From: Chinchilla lanigera
Taxonomy: Eukaryota; Chordata; Mammalia; Rodentia; Chinchillidae
Reading direction: 5' to 3'
DNA length: 64,000 nt
Assembly (NCBI RefSeq): GCF_000276665.1
Contig: NW_004955518.1
Coordinates: forward strand, 2,272,811-2,336,810
Shown here: positions 51,095-62,565 of the stretch, piece by piece
Layout of the letters: the number at the start of each line of letters is the position of its first letter
How positions within the stretch are numbered: the stretch's first letter is position 1
The notes under the pieces: model-generated
What the model was told of the DNA's origin: nothing
Database searches by the model: none
The model's input: only the letters and a program-made list of their open reading frames with translations
Made by a program: the position numbers and the translations under genes

Positions 51095-52811
51095 CTGAAA
51101 GAAAAAAGTTTAATTTACTATTTCCGGACTCTGAATTTTTAGAGTTACTCTGCATAGCTACATGTTCTGTCCTTAAAGTTTTTAAAAGGATACTTGCAGA
51201 AATCTGAATACAACTATAAAACACTGAAGTTTAATGTGTAAGTAAGTGATCACGCTTTTAAAAATTCTCTGCCTCCTTGGCAGACACTAGCCAGGGATGT
51301 ACACAGTCTGTTTCCTATTGAAGATGGCAAAAGGCACCAGGGTTTCTTCGCCCGGGGCCTTGCATTCCCCAAGCCTGCTCCCGAGCCTGGCTGCCTGGAC
51401 CTCAGGCCCGCAGCCCAGGGCCGCCTCCCCACCCCCAAGTCCCTCCCAGGTCCGCGGAGACGCCTCCCTCGGCTCCAGCTGCAGCCAGTTCCTACAGAGC
51501 AAGTTGCCGCATTTTCTTCCCTCCACCCCCAGCTGCCCCCTCTTCGTGATTAAGCTGACATCACAGAAACCTGGGCAGCCATCGCAGCCAATAGGAGCCC
51601 AAGTTATTTATAGCTCCGAATTAAAGGTTGAGTTTGCCTAGCAACAGCGGGCAGAGAATCCCGTGAGAAGAGCCACAGGCGCCGCTCCAATAACAAAGAA
51701 TGGCCAAGGCGGAAATAAAAAAATAAGGAGAAATCCAGGCGCAGGCAGAGAAAACAAAACTTTTCGCCAATTCTCCTTCATTTGCGGTAGCATGCAAATC
51801 TGGGGATCCGTCTGTGCACCATTAGAGGGCCCTTCCCTGGGATCCCCACTTCTGCCCCCTTTCTCTGCAGCTCCCTGGTAAAACCTTAGAATTCCTAGTA
51901 AAGCCACATCCCTAAAGATGTACCCCGACCAACCGAAAGAGACACTGGGCCAGGGCTTCCCAGCAAAAAGGGACGCCCAGAACAAATTCCGCCGTTACAT
52001 GAAATCCGCCCAGGAAAGGAGCAGTGCAATACCATCAGGGCCCCTTCTCCGTTCCTGGCAGCCGCGGCGTGTGGCTGCACGCTGGCAGAAGATAGTGCCA
52101 GCGTTTCTAAATGTATGAAGAGCCGTGAACGTCCTCTGAACCTAAGGGATGCTCTCCAGTCTTATCTGAAGATTCCTCGCTTTTTGTGCTGCGCCCACAG
52201 TCCGTACAAACAATTTTTAATCAGTACATACCATAGCTTGCTCGATTTTGTTGTCGATAGCTACCACACTTGCACCAGAGGAGCTGAAAAAGAGAATTGA
52301 AAAAAAGATCACTGATAAATGGAATTTATCTTATTGATCCAAGATAAAAGTGGGTCTCCCCGTTCTGTGATGTTACTGGCATTATATTCTGAATAGTCCT
52401 TAAAGCTGTGCAATGTGTCACTCTCCAGAAAATACCAGCCACCCTCTTATGAATATCCAGATATTTCCCTATTTAAGAGAGCCACAAAAGGGTGAATTAC
52501 ATAATGTGGGAAAGCCCGGTCTCCGGCTAGACCCCGAAAACACGGCAACTCGGAGCATTTTAGAACGCAACATCTATGTTACGGTAACCTCTCAGCAACG
52601 GACAAAGGAATTCGCCGGGCTTTTACCTGCATTATTACAAGGATCTTACGAGTAAATTTAAAGAAACTATCACAGCTGACATTTACCTATTGTCAAGTCT
52701 CACAGAAGCGTTTTCAGTCCCCAGCAAAGATGACAAGAAAGAAATTGAAAAATGTCTCAGTTGGTAAACTCCTAGATCCATCGCCACTGGTCTACACCAT
52801 TGGGATTTCAT
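50837..52811 (-). CDS. TSC22D1: TSC22D1 short isoform (TSC-22), complete, three exons
   Basis: The protein is a leucine-zipper transcriptional regulator of the TSC22/GILZ family, induced by TGF-beta and able to form homo- and heterodimers. Splicing 52811-52687, 52283-52232 and 51094-50837 gives 435 bases, that is 144 residues plus stop, exactly the usual length of the short isoform. All splice sites are GT-AG and phases agree (125, 52 and 258 bases). The TSC box lies at about residues 59-79, with [16 protein letters not shown], followed by a zipper with leucines 77, 84, 91 and 98 at seven-residue spacing. A proline/glutamine/serine-rich tail ends in GSGPTA. Exons 2 and 3 are shared with the long isoform, whose first exon is outside the window. 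The start chosen (52811) begins [20 protein letters not shown], as in other mammals. Confidence 0.98.
51095..52231 (-). other. TSC22D1: TSC22D1 intron before the terminal exon (1.14 kb)
   Basis: A repeat-free GT-AG intron. Its middle (51330-51660) is GC-rich and carries promoter-like motifs, listed separately. The rest shows no recognised element. Confidence 0.9.
51330..51650. promoter_or_regulatory. Promoter-like GC-rich cluster inside a TSC22D1 intron
   Basis: A CRE-like TGACATCA (51556-51563), a CCAAT box (51588-51592), TATAAATA on the - strand (51604-51612) and an X-box-like GTTTGCCTAGCAAC (51632-51645) cluster beside a GC-rich block. The TATA orientation would fire on the - strand toward the terminal TSC22D1 exon. 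Whether it is used as an alternative or antisense promoter is inference. Confidence 0.45.
52232..52283 (-). CDS. TSC22D1: TSC22D1 coding exon 2 (52 bases)
   Basis: Lies between a TTTTCAG acceptor and a GTATGT donor and encodes [18 protein letters not shown], the conserved lead-in to the TSC box. It ends exactly on the methionine 59 codon. Confidence 0.97.
52284..52686 (-). other. TSC22D1: TSC22D1 short-isoform intron 1 (403 bases)
   Basis: A short GT-AG intron between coding exons 1 and 2, without recognisable repeats. Confidence 0.9.
52687..52811 (-). CDS. TSC22D1: TSC22D1 short-isoform coding exon 1
   Basis: Encodes residues 1-41 and two bases of serine 42, and is followed by a GTAAAT donor. 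This exon is specific to the short isoform. The first AUG has a weak context (T at -3, A at +4), while in-frame methionine 11 at 52781-52779 has a strong one (G at -3, G at +4). Confidence 0.97.
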
Positions 52812-53041
52812 GCAATTGCTGCCAAAAACACCCTCGTGGGAAAGAAAAAAAGGGACACCAGCAGCCTTGTTTGAGCTAGATAAAATCTTCCGGCTTTCTG
52901 CAGCCCAAGGAAAGAGAGAAAAAACAAAAACAGCGCTGGTTTAAAGAAAGCCGGCTTCCGGGGCTTGCCGATCCAGGGAAGGTGCTGACCGCAGCGCTAG
53001 TGAGGCCTCAGGATCCGGCGCGAGGCTCCACTGGGCTCTAG
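52812..53041 (-). other. TSC22D1: TSC22D1 short-isoform 5' UTR (start inferred)
   Basis: About 230 bases between the predicted start site, some 30 bases past the TATA-like box, and the first AUG. No ATG occurs on the transcribed strand in this leader, so there is no upstream ORF. The outer half is GC-rich. Confidence 0.6.
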
Positions 53042-53064
53042 ACGAGCTCGCCCGCTCCGGCGCA

Positions 53065-53098
53065 GCATATATGCGGGGCAGCCCCGCGCGGATTGGCC
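53065..53098 (-). promoter_or_regulatory. TSC22D1 short-isoform core promoter (CCAAT and TATA-like boxes)
   Basis: On the transcribed strand GGCCAATC (53091-53098) is followed about 20 bases later by GCATATATGC (53065-53074), and the predicted start site lies near 53041. Order and spacing fit a TATA-type promoter within a CpG island. Anything further upstream is hidden by the N gap. Confidence 0.65.
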
Positions 53099-53103
53099 GG
53101 CTC

Positions 53104-54077
53104 NNNNNNNNNNNNNNNNNNNNNNNNNNNNNNNNNNNNNNNNNNNNNNNNNNNNNNNNNNNNNNNNNNNNNNNNNNNNNNNNNNNNNNNNNNNNNNNNN
53201 NNNNNNNNNNNNNNNNNNNNNNNNNNNNNNNNNNNNNNNNNNNNNNNNNNNNNNNNNNNNNNNNNNNNNNNNNNNNNNNNNNNNNNNNNNNNNNNNNNNN
53301 NNNNNNNNNNNNNNNNNNNNNNNNNNNNNNNNNNNNNNNNNNNNNNNNNNNNNNNNNNNNNNNNNNNNNNNNNNNNNNNNNNNNNNNNNNNNNNNNNNNN
53401 NNNNNNNNNNNNNNNNNNNNNNNNNNNNNNNNNNNNNNNNNNNNNNNNNNNNNNNNNNNNNNNNNNNNNNNNNNNNNNNNNNNNNNNNNNNNNNNNNNNN
53501 NNNNNNNNNNNNNNNNNNNNNNNNNNNNNNNNNNNNNNNNNNNNNNNNNNNNNNNNNNNNNNNNNNNNNNNNNNNNNNNNNNNNNNNNNNNNNNNNNNNN
53601 NNNNNNNNNNNNNNNNNNNNNNNNNNNNNNNNNNNNNNNNNNNNNNNNNNNNNNNNNNNNNNNNNNNNNNNNNNNNNNNNNNNNNNNNNNNNNNNNNNNN
53701 NNNNNNNNNNNNNNNNNNNNNNNNNNNNNNNNNNNNNNNNNNNNNNNNNNNNNNNNNNNNNNNNNNNNNNNNNNNNNNNNNNNNNNNNNNNNNNNNNNNN
53801 NNNNNNNNNNNNNNNNNNNNNNNNNNNNNNNNNNNNNNNNNNNNNNNNNNNNNNNNNNNNNNNNNNNNNNNNNNNNNNNNNNNNNNNNNNNNNNNNNNNN
53901 NNNNNNNNNNNNNNNNNNNNNNNNNNNNNNNNNNNNNNNNNNNNNNNNNNNNNNNNNNNNNNNNNNNNNNNNNNNNNNNNNNNNNNNNNNNNNNNNNNNN
54001 NNNNNNNNNNNNNNNNNNNNNNNNNNNNNNNNNNNNNNNNNNNNNNNNNNNNNNNNNNNNNNNNNNNNNNNNNNNNN
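53104..54077. other. Assembly gap (974 N)
   Basis: A run of N replaces part of the TSC22D1 CpG island. The size may be an estimate. Upstream promoter elements and any antisense start sites cannot be read. Confidence 1.
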
Positions 54078-55591
54078 CGGCGGGGCCTCCTCCCGTGAAC
54101 AAACGCGGGGCGAGCCGGCACGCGGCTCCTCTGCCCTCGAGGCCAGAGCCCCCGGCTGCCTGCGCGTTACACTCGGTGTCTCTCTGCCATTCGCCCGTGG
54201 GTGGGGACAGACGCGAGGCAGGACGAGGTCCCTGTAAGCGGCGCCTGGGTGCGGAAGGCTCGGAGGGGGGCTGGCTCCCCACGGCGGCGCCTGGAAAGGG
54301 GCCTGGGGCCGGCGGCGCAGGCAGGCCCGCAGCCCGGGGCCACGGTGATTAACTGATTCCCTGTGCAAATGAAAATCAAGAGATATCGGTGGGACACAGA
54401 ACTGCCTCTATTAATTTAAAGTATTGGAAAGGGTGCGTCAATTAAGGTTATAATTTAGTATATTATAAATCTAAGGGTAGAATTTTGCTTATTACAGTAT
54501 AAACAGTTTGCAGTGTGGTTGAGAAGGAAATTTTAACTTCTACAATACTGCCCTCTAATGGCTTATGTTATAAAAACAGAAACAAAATCTTGAGCACATA
54601 CTTGGGACCTCTATTCCACAGGCAAATTGGTCACAAATAATTCCAACATAAAATTTGACCACAGAACATAAATATAGTCTCCTGTCAGGGAGACACAGAG
54701 AGAGAGGGAGAGACAGTAACAGAAAGAGACAGGCAGACAGAGGGACGGACAGATGGAGGGACAGACACAACATAGACACATCTCCCCATTCTCCCTCAAG
54801 GAGCACCCTTCCCTGAAACGGCCACCAGAGCCCTTTAGCCAGTCTGTGAAGCTGACCCAAGTCTGGCGGGGCGGGGAGGATCTGGCTTCAGAGCCGTCTA
54901 AAGCAATTAGGAACCAAATCTGGTTAATGCAGTAGACGGAAATAATCCTCTTTTGGGCGAAAACTCAAAATACGACTATCATAAACAATAAAATTCATTT
55001 TCATTATAAGGTTCATTTGTTAGGCTTCACACCTGAATACAATAATGTTAGCACATGTATAATTTATAAAAATTAAATATATGATACAATATTTAAAGAG
55101 GTCTCTCTCCCATTTTCTGTAATAGGAATTAGTAAGTAGAGGCCTAAAAAATCAGAACTTGAGAAACAGTCATGTAGTTCTATTGACTATGAATGTTAAG
55201 CAGCATCATTACTTACCACATAATACTTTCTATATTTTGAAAATTGTGAAAAGGTTCATTTACCTTTTTTAACTGAACACCAACTCCAGAAGAGTTAAAA
55301 AGCTCTAAGGTTATATAAATAAGTGAATTTAAAATTCACAGCTGGGGTTCTAAAATATTACTGAATTAACCTTATTTATTCATGTTGTTCTTGAACATAA
55401 CCAGAGAGATATAAGCTGATTATATTTTTCATTGAATCATTTCAACTGACTGCCTACTGTACTAAGCCAGAGAAGTAAATATAAGCAACCACAGTGTATG
55501 GAACCCATATTCCTACTAAATAACATTTTGGTTATCTCCAATGTTTTTTATTTTAAATAAAACTGCAAGAAACATCTTTGTAAGTACATAC

Positions 55592-55592
<1 letters not shown>

Positions 55593-55630
<38 letters not shown>
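55593..55630. repeat. (TG)n microsatellite
   Basis: About 18 uninterrupted TG units within AT-rich sequence. Confidence 0.95.
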
Positions 55631-55632
<2 letters not shown>

Positions 55633-56439
55633 CTACTTCTGGAGAATTTTCTGGGCCAAAGGATATGTAATCAAGAAAACAATTAGAAATCTAATCTTGG
55701 TAGATCTTTAATATAAATGTGCTAGATTCCCATAAAGCTGGATTTTCATATGAAAATTGAAAAAGAATCTGAAAAAGAAGGCAAAGGAAATGGAGGAAAG
55801 ATTCATGGAGGAAAACCATTGGATAAGAAATGTTTGAGGTGCAAATGACCAGAAATGTCTGCAAGACAAAGTATCTATGAGTCTTCTGCCTTCTCAGAGC
55901 TCAGTGAAGACTTGCTAATAGGACAAAGAAAACACTACAAACTGCCAGGAAAGACAGATCATACAAGTCAGCTTGGGGCACCGGGCACTCATTCCCATAA
56001 GTAATCAGAAACACAGGCAAGGGCCTGGACATTTGAGACTCGGGTATTTTGCTATTGTTGTCTGCCAAAGAACCTCTATGCGTGGATTCCAACCAAACCA
56101 CCTCTGCATCTTGGGAATAACCAAGAGAAAGCACTAGGAGAAGAGGGGCAGGGGCAGGGCCTGTCTGTTTCTAACTCGGTAACACATGCTCTTCTCCAAA
56201 CTTGGTCTGACTCGGCCAACACTGGTACAGATGGCAACCCACCGCTTAAACAAGACACTCGCCTTTGTCCAAAGTGACTGGCAAGGAAGTAGTTAAGGCA
56301 CAGCACCCTGCACTCAACACAGTTACTGTTGTCTAGGGACTCTCAGCTCATCTCTACTTTTCTAGATTATTCTTAGTAGGCACTGGTAGTAAGGTTATCA
56401 CATTAGCAAATATAATAAAATCACAGGATTTTAAAATGT

Positions 56440-56930
56440 GGTATATATATCCTATACATAATAAAATACTACTCAGCCATAAAAAAAAAATTCCTATTAC
56501 TTGCAACAACGTGCATAGAAACAGAAGACATTTAAGTGAAATAGGTCAGGCACGGAAAGACAAATACTGCATGATCTCACTTGTATGTGGAATCTAAAAA
56601 AAATTGATCCCGTAAAAACAGAGAACAGTGCTTACCAAGGGCAGGGGCAGGGGGGTCGGGGAAGAGAACAGGAGGCTGTAAGTGAAACTGCAGAAGGGAG
56701 GATTATGTTGAGGAGATGGAGACCTGCTGCACAGCACAGTGACTGTAACTATGATACACTGTACCTTTAAATGCAGTGAGAATGGGTATCAAGTGTTCTC
56801 ATCACACCACAATAAGTATGTGAACTCATTCATCTGTCAATCAGCTAGATTTAACCTCCACGATGTATATTTACTTCAAAAAACACTTTTATATACAACG
56901 AATAGATGTTTATCTGTCAATTTAAAAAAT
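56440..56930 (+). mobile_element. Old L1 3'-end fragment
   Basis: Contains ATACTACTCAGCCATAAAA, GACAAATACTGCATGATCTC, TTGTATGTGGAATCTAAAAA and a later GTGTTCTCATCACACCAC block, as in mammalian L1 3' UTRs. Confidence 0.75.
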
Positions 56931-56940
56931 ATTCAAAATA

Positions 56941-57027
56941 GGGCCGGGGATGTAGCTTAGTAGCACAGTGCTTGCCTGGCAAGCACAAGGTCCTGAGATC
57001 GATTCCTGGTATCAAAAAATTATATAT
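56941..57027 (+). mobile_element. ID SINE with 12-bp target duplication
   Basis: GGGCCGGGGATGTAGCTTAG and CTTGCCTGGCAAGCACAAGG are flanked by ATATTCAAAATA at 56929-56940 and 57028-57039. The 3' part reads CTGGTATCA. Confidence 0.85.
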
Positions 57028-57249
57028 ATATTCAAAATAAACTGAAATACATTGAGAAAAATCTTATTTATATACAATTTAGTGGTGGTTCCCCTCCACT
57101 GTCAGAAAGAAGTACCAAAGAAATCAAAAAAGAAAAAGCTGTTACACTTAACTTTATTTTACATTTGATTTACACAAAAAGATTGGAAAAGTTAAAAAAA
57201 ATCTTCCAAAAAGTACAACGAAATAAAAAGAGATTAAAAAACAAGAAGC

Positions 57250-59830
57250 TTAAAAAAGGAACTTGGATGACCCAATGTCAAAATAGGGTGAGTTCAAAAG
57301 TAGAGAACAGAGGAAAAGTAATTGTCAAACAAATCACTTAAGAAGTCTTCCATAACTGAAAGGCACAGGTCTCCAGATTAAGAGATAGCCAACCCACCAC
57401 AACAAATAAAAAAAGTCCCACACCAAGTGTAGCACCACAAAGCTTCAGATCATGACAGATAAAAAATCCTAAAAGCTTCCAAATGGGAAGGAACAAGTTA
57501 CAAACACAGAAACTAACACCGGAATGATTTTGCTGGCTGTCAGAAAATAATGAAGAAAATGCATAAAAAAATTTTTTTAAAGTCTAAAATTCTTCACTTG
57601 CCCAAATTATCATTTGAGTGCAAAACTAGAATAAAGACATGCTTAGACAGCTCAGACCTGCAAGTAGAAGAGCAAACCAAGGAAGAAGGAAGGTGTGGGA
57701 CACAGGAACCAGAAGGCCTGACACCGGGGAAAAGCAGGAGAATCAACAGGCCAGGACGGAGAGGAACTACAGGCGACAGCATCCAAAGGAGCTCAAGCTG
57801 CAACTGGTCTGTACCTGGTCTGCAAAGTGGAAGCCCACGGGAAGGAGGGTAAAAGCAGAGGCAAGAGGCAGAGTGAACCCTAACCCATCTACAGTTTGCA
57901 GGGGGCAAGGCTGCTATGGTAGCTTTATGAAAAACAAAGCAAATAAAAAAATGGAATACTCATAAATGAAATTTGCATGGCCCAATTTTTAGATTTTCTA
58001 TCAAGTTATCCTTTTATGGTAGGTGGCAGGAAGAATGCTTATGTGGTGGTGATAGTTCAAAGGGGCTGAACTGTAATCTACTACAACCTTTATCATACAA
58101 TAACTAAAACTGAAAAAGCAAGAAATAACAAAGATAATATGTTACATAGAAATTGGAAGTAAATAAAAAGAAAATAAATTTTAAAATGAAAAGTGGTTAT
58201 ATATGAGGAAAAGTAGATTTCAGGGGGGTGAGAAACGGAGCCACTATTTTTTTTCTCTTCATTCTGTTTGATTTGAATTAAAAAAACATTTTAAGAGAGA
58301 GGTACACAGAAAAGAGAGGGGTATGTATGGATCTAGCAGCATTAGGCTTCAGCTGAGTACTTGTCACAAAGGCACGTAAGGTACTACTCAAGGCTAGGGA
58401 AAGAACCATCCAAATGAAGCAGGCAGAAAAAATTTCAGGAATCACATAGGTAAGGAACAGAAGGTGCTACCACAAACCTGCATGAAAAAGACTTGTAAAC
58501 ACACAGCATCAAATACTTGGAAGGATACTGACTATATAGGAGAAAGTCCTAGACTGAAGGGTGCTCTGGACATTGGGAAGCAGTTTAAAAGGGAGTCTTG
58601 AAAGCATCAAACTATTGCCAAGTAACTTCATCTTGTCCCCAAACAAAGCTCAAGGATATTTAATAAAATTAAATCTCTAACATCCAATAATTCACAATGT
58701 CTGCTATCCAATAAAAAGTAACAGGCATACAAACAAGCAGGAAAATGACTTATCATAGAGAGGAGAATTAAAATGACCCAGATATGATAAAAATGATAGA
58801 ATTTATAGACAGGACTATTAAAATAGTTATTATAGTCAATAAGGAAGCTGAAAATATCACATTAAAGATAGGTGTGAAAGGTATAAGGAAAACTAAATAA
58901 ATCAAAATAAAAATATAGTGTTTTAGAAGAAAAATACACTGGATGGGACTATAACAGCAGATTAGATAGGACTGAAGTATTAGTGATATATTAATAAAGG
59001 AAACTTGCAAAAAATTCAAAATAAAAGATTGGAGAGAAAAAACCAACAAAACACAACTGCACTGTGGACAAGGGCAATAAACCAAATGTATCTGTAGTGG
59101 AATTTCTACAGAGTTTCCTATAGAAGAGGGAAAGAGAAATACTTTAAGAAGTAATGGCACTTTCCCCCAAATACCCACAGATCTAAAAATTTATACAAAC
59201 TCAAAGGCAAGGCAACGTGAAGAAACTACAGCAAGATACAGGGTCAAATTACTTAAAATTAATGATAAATAGAAAATCTCAGAAGCAACCAGAGAAAAGA
59301 ACAATGGTATACAGTATACACAGCAACAAAAATAAGTCTCTAGTTAGAAATAATACTAGACAGAAGACAATAAGCAACATCTTACAGTGCTGAGAGAAAA
59401 AAAATTGTCACTGTACAATTTTTATGCCCAGTAAAATTATCTTTTAAAAATTTCAGGCAAAATTAAGAAATTTTTAAAACATACAAAAATCAGAAGGATC
59501 CAGCACTGGCGGAGAGCTGCATTATAAAAAATTTTAAAGTAAGTCCTTCAAACAGAAGGCACATGACACCAGATGAAAATTTAGATGTACACAAAAGAAC
59601 GAAGCCTCAGAAATGACTACCATATGGTTGAATACAAAACCTTTTCCCTCTTTACTACTCACATCTCTTTTAAAACATAATTGACTATTTAAAGCAAAAA
59701 ATAATATCAATGTACAAGAATACTGAGAAGTAAAATGTATGACAAAAATAGGACAGAAGCCAGGAGGGGAGAGGGAAGTAATCTGCTGTAAAGTTTTTAT
59801 ATTACTTAAGTAGAACAGTAAGATAAATAT
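57250..59830 (+). mobile_element. Degraded L1M/HAL1-like 5' region sequence
   Basis: Blocks such as AAATCCTAAAAGCTTCCAAA, AATAAAGACATGCTTAGACA, AGAAGCAACCAGAGAAAAG, TTTTATGCCCAGTAAAATTA and AGAAGGCACATGACACCAGA resemble the pre-ORF region of old L1 subfamilies. Two similar stretches (57250-58000 and 59200-59650) may be parts of one copy or of two copies. Boundaries are rough. Confidence 0.5.
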
Positions 59831-59918
59831 GTCTACTTACAAACTGTCAATATAGAAAGATGAAATGAAGAAAATGTACACTGCAAAGGAAGACAGACTA
59901 AGAGAAAAAAAGATGAAC

Positions 59919-59953
59919 AACACTTGATCTTAGCCAAAAGGCCAAGAAGTGAT
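59919..59953 (-). pseudogene. Second U2 snRNA 5' fragment (35 bases)
   Basis: The - strand reads ATCACTTCTTGGCCTTTTGG and CTAAGATCAAGTGT, the first 35 bases of U2 with two transitions. Target duplications are not clear. It lies at the end of the L1-like region. Confidence 0.75.
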
Positions 59954-60377
59954 GAGAAGAACAAAATAAAAAACAAAATCCAAGATAAATTTAAACTATC
60001 TGTATCGGTGGTGGTAAAGTTATGGTATTTGTCATTTGTATCACTGAAAGCTCTAAAAGGGTCACCCTCACTGATATATATCAATGTAATGAAATGTATC
60101 AGGTATTTTAATGTTAAGTGGTCTAAATAAGCACACTGATTAAATGGCACAGATTGCCATTCCATCCACAGATTGGATGAAAAGACAAAACTATATACTG
60201 CCTATAAAAAATGTATTTTAAATACAAAGGCACAAATAGGTACAATACCTATGAAACATAACACTGGGTCCACTGGACCTATTTTTTTGCTTTTGTACTG
60301 TAAATGTATACTTTAAGTATAATAGTACCCAGCTGTGCATCTCAATACTTTTCCCTGAGGGATACAGGAAACAATGT

Positions 60378-60737
60378 ATGTGTTTACCCACTCTGTATGA
60401 TGAAGTGTGTGCATGTGGGCAAAATGGGATTTGTACACACATTATGCTCCATCTAACTGATTTTGTCTATGTTTACCCAAGTATCACAGAGGGTCTACAC
60501 CATTTGTTTAAAAAAAGTTTTCTTTTGAATTTTGTGGTAGAAGTAGCCCAATTTAGCATAATGTCACACGAAAAACCAGATTTGCAAGTTTTGGAGGTCA
60601 AAAGTGAATCACTAGATCACTCATGCATGGATGATGATGATGATCCATTATGGCAAAACACATGCTTTCCTAAGAAAAGAATGGTATGGGTGGATGATGA
60701 TGATGATGACTTAGATGTTGTTATGATTTGTGTGTAG
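60378..60737 (+). other. Acidic open frame with (GAT)n runs, possible transposon remnant
   Basis: A 119-codon frame includes two aspartate runs (around 60628 and 60693) encoded by GAT repeats, and it is cut by the MaLR LTR start at 60719. Acidic N-terminal regions are common in piggyBac transposases, and piggyBac-like sequence resumes after the MaLR. The link is inference; it may just be microsatellite-driven. Confidence 0.3.
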
Positions 60738-61083
60738 ATGTCCCCCCAAAGCCTCATGCAGTTATGGGGTGGACTTCTAGCTTGCAACTGATTGTCTAGT
60801 GCTGGCATTAGGGGTGTGAGTGCTACACCCACTCTAGGTGAGTAGCCTACATAGAAATAAGGGACATAGCCTTCTCTCATGCTCCACGCTTTCTGTTCTT
60901 GTTGCTCGTGCTGTCTTCTGCCACCATGAACTGTTGCCCTTCTCCCATGTCACCCTGCCTTGGAACCAGCTGATTAAGGACTGAAACCTCCACAAACTGT
61001 GAGCTAAATAAACCTTTTTTTCCCCCTCAATTTTGGGCATTGGGTATTTTGTCTCAGCAATGAGAGGAAAAGTAACTAAGACA
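60719..61083 (+). repeat. MaLR 5' LTR (365 bp)
   Basis: Begins TGTTATGATTTGTG and ends AACTAAGACA. It contains AATAAA in the GAGCTAAATAAACC block near 61005. It pairs with the copy at 62566-62938. Confidence 0.85.
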
Positions 61084-62565
61084 GAATGTGGTACCAGAGA
61101 AGTAGAGTTGTTGCTATGACTGTACCTGACCATGTGGTTCAAGAGCCTTTGGGAATGGCTTGTGGGAAAAGTTTGGAAAGGTTCAGAAATGTCACCTGAA
61201 AAAGTAGAGCTGGAACATCTTAGGCTATTGTGTATGGGAGATTCTGGTCAGAACTCAAAAGACAAGGCTGATAGAAATCCTACTGGTAAAGACCAGGTTC
61301 GGGAGGATTTTTGCTGGAGAGAAGGACTGCATTAATTTTTGGACTACAGATGATGTGTTATGGCTTGGCAGAAAGTTTGCATTTTGCTCATGTACAGAGA
61401 TATTGCCTGAGACTGAGATTAAGGGTAGCAGACTACTTAATCTGGCCAAAGAATTTCAAGGCAGTCAAATGTTGAGGCCGTGGCATGGCTATTGTTGGGG
61501 GCTTTTAGCCAGATTTATGTAGAGAATCACGAGCACAGAGCCCATCAGAATGATTTAAAATGTGCATTTGGCCAGAAAGGAAGCTCTGGTAAAGCTGTAG
61601 GCAACAAAGTTAAAGCAGAGGAGATCTTGATTGCTGAGAAGGAACAGACGAGAAAAGATGGCCTGAGGGTATCACAAGAAACAGCAAGTCTCTACCCTCT
61701 GTAGCCTCAAAATTATGAAAGACTGCTTTGAGATGAAAGCCACAGAGCACCATGTTCCAAAATGATGGTGGCTGCAACATGTGCCAGAATGGTGGCAGCA
61801 TAGAGAATTTGTTCTTCAGAATCACGTTCAGAGAGCTCAGTGATTCCAAGCACTTGATCCCCACAACCAAGAGGGGAGGAAACTTGGCTACTACTTCAGC
61901 TAGCAACAGACCTTGGTAGCATCCACACTGTGCTGGTTTTAGGTGCATGGAGATTCAAGAGTTGTGGGATTAAGGCAGCTTCCACCCCAATTTCAGAAAG
62001 CCTGGGAAGCCAGGCAGTATGCCTCTGAGAGAGCAGTGTGTGAAGCTGTGAATGAGAAATCAAAGGTGCAATGGAGACCCTAGAAGGCTGGAAAAGCCAG
62101 GAACATGGATCATCTAAGGAAAGTTGCAAGGAGGGTGCAAAGCAGGCCTAAAAAGGAAGCCATGGGAGCTACAACCACCAGAAGTGTCATAGGAGCAGAG
62201 CCACACAAGCCCTTTGGAGCTCACAACTTGACACAGATTGCTTTGGATGTTCCACATGGAACAACAGGACTTAATGTTTGTCCTGCTAGATTTTAGACTT
62301 ACTTTGGTCCCAATGCTTTGTTATCCTGATTTGTACCTTCTGGAATGGTAATGTTTATCTTGTGCCTTTGAATGTTGGAAGTGCTTAACTTTTCATTTGT
62401 ATGGGGCACACAGCTAAGAGTTTGCCCTACATCTCAGAGGACACTTGGGACTTGGACTTTGCAGCAATGCTGAAATTGTTAGAAACTTGGCAACTCTTAG
62501 GAGACAGACTAAATGCCTTTTGTGTAAAGAGATATACATGAGTCCTTGGAGGGCTAGGGGCAGAA

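Larger units (their letters stand above)
52960..54360. promoter_or_regulatory. CpG island over the TSC22D1 promoter, interrupted by an assembly gap
   Basis: Both flanks of the gap (52960-53103 and 54078-54350) are very GC-rich with many CpG dinucleotides, unlike the AT-rich surroundings. The missing 974 bases very probably belong to the same island. Long frames reported across the gap are artefacts of the Ns. Confidence 0.75.
54361..60260. other. Region upstream of the TSC22D1 short promoter, probably intron 1 of the long isoform
   Basis: An AT-rich, L1-rich region without a supported exon. Placement in the long-isoform intron comes from known mammalian gene structure, not from an exon seen here. 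It has a GT microsatellite at 55594-55630 and AG-rich low complexity at 54688-54780; SINE and LINE copies are listed separately. Confidence 0.6.

Noticed and set aside
51287..51526. 79-codon reverse frame just after the intronic TATAAATA
   Set aside because: It could be translated from an alternative first exon, but the composition is ordinary for GC-rich DNA and no clear donor links it in frame to the zipper exon.
52941..54368. Very long frames (374-475 codons) on both strands
   Set aside because: They consist almost entirely of X from the N gap; the real sequence at the ends is GC-rich promoter DNA.
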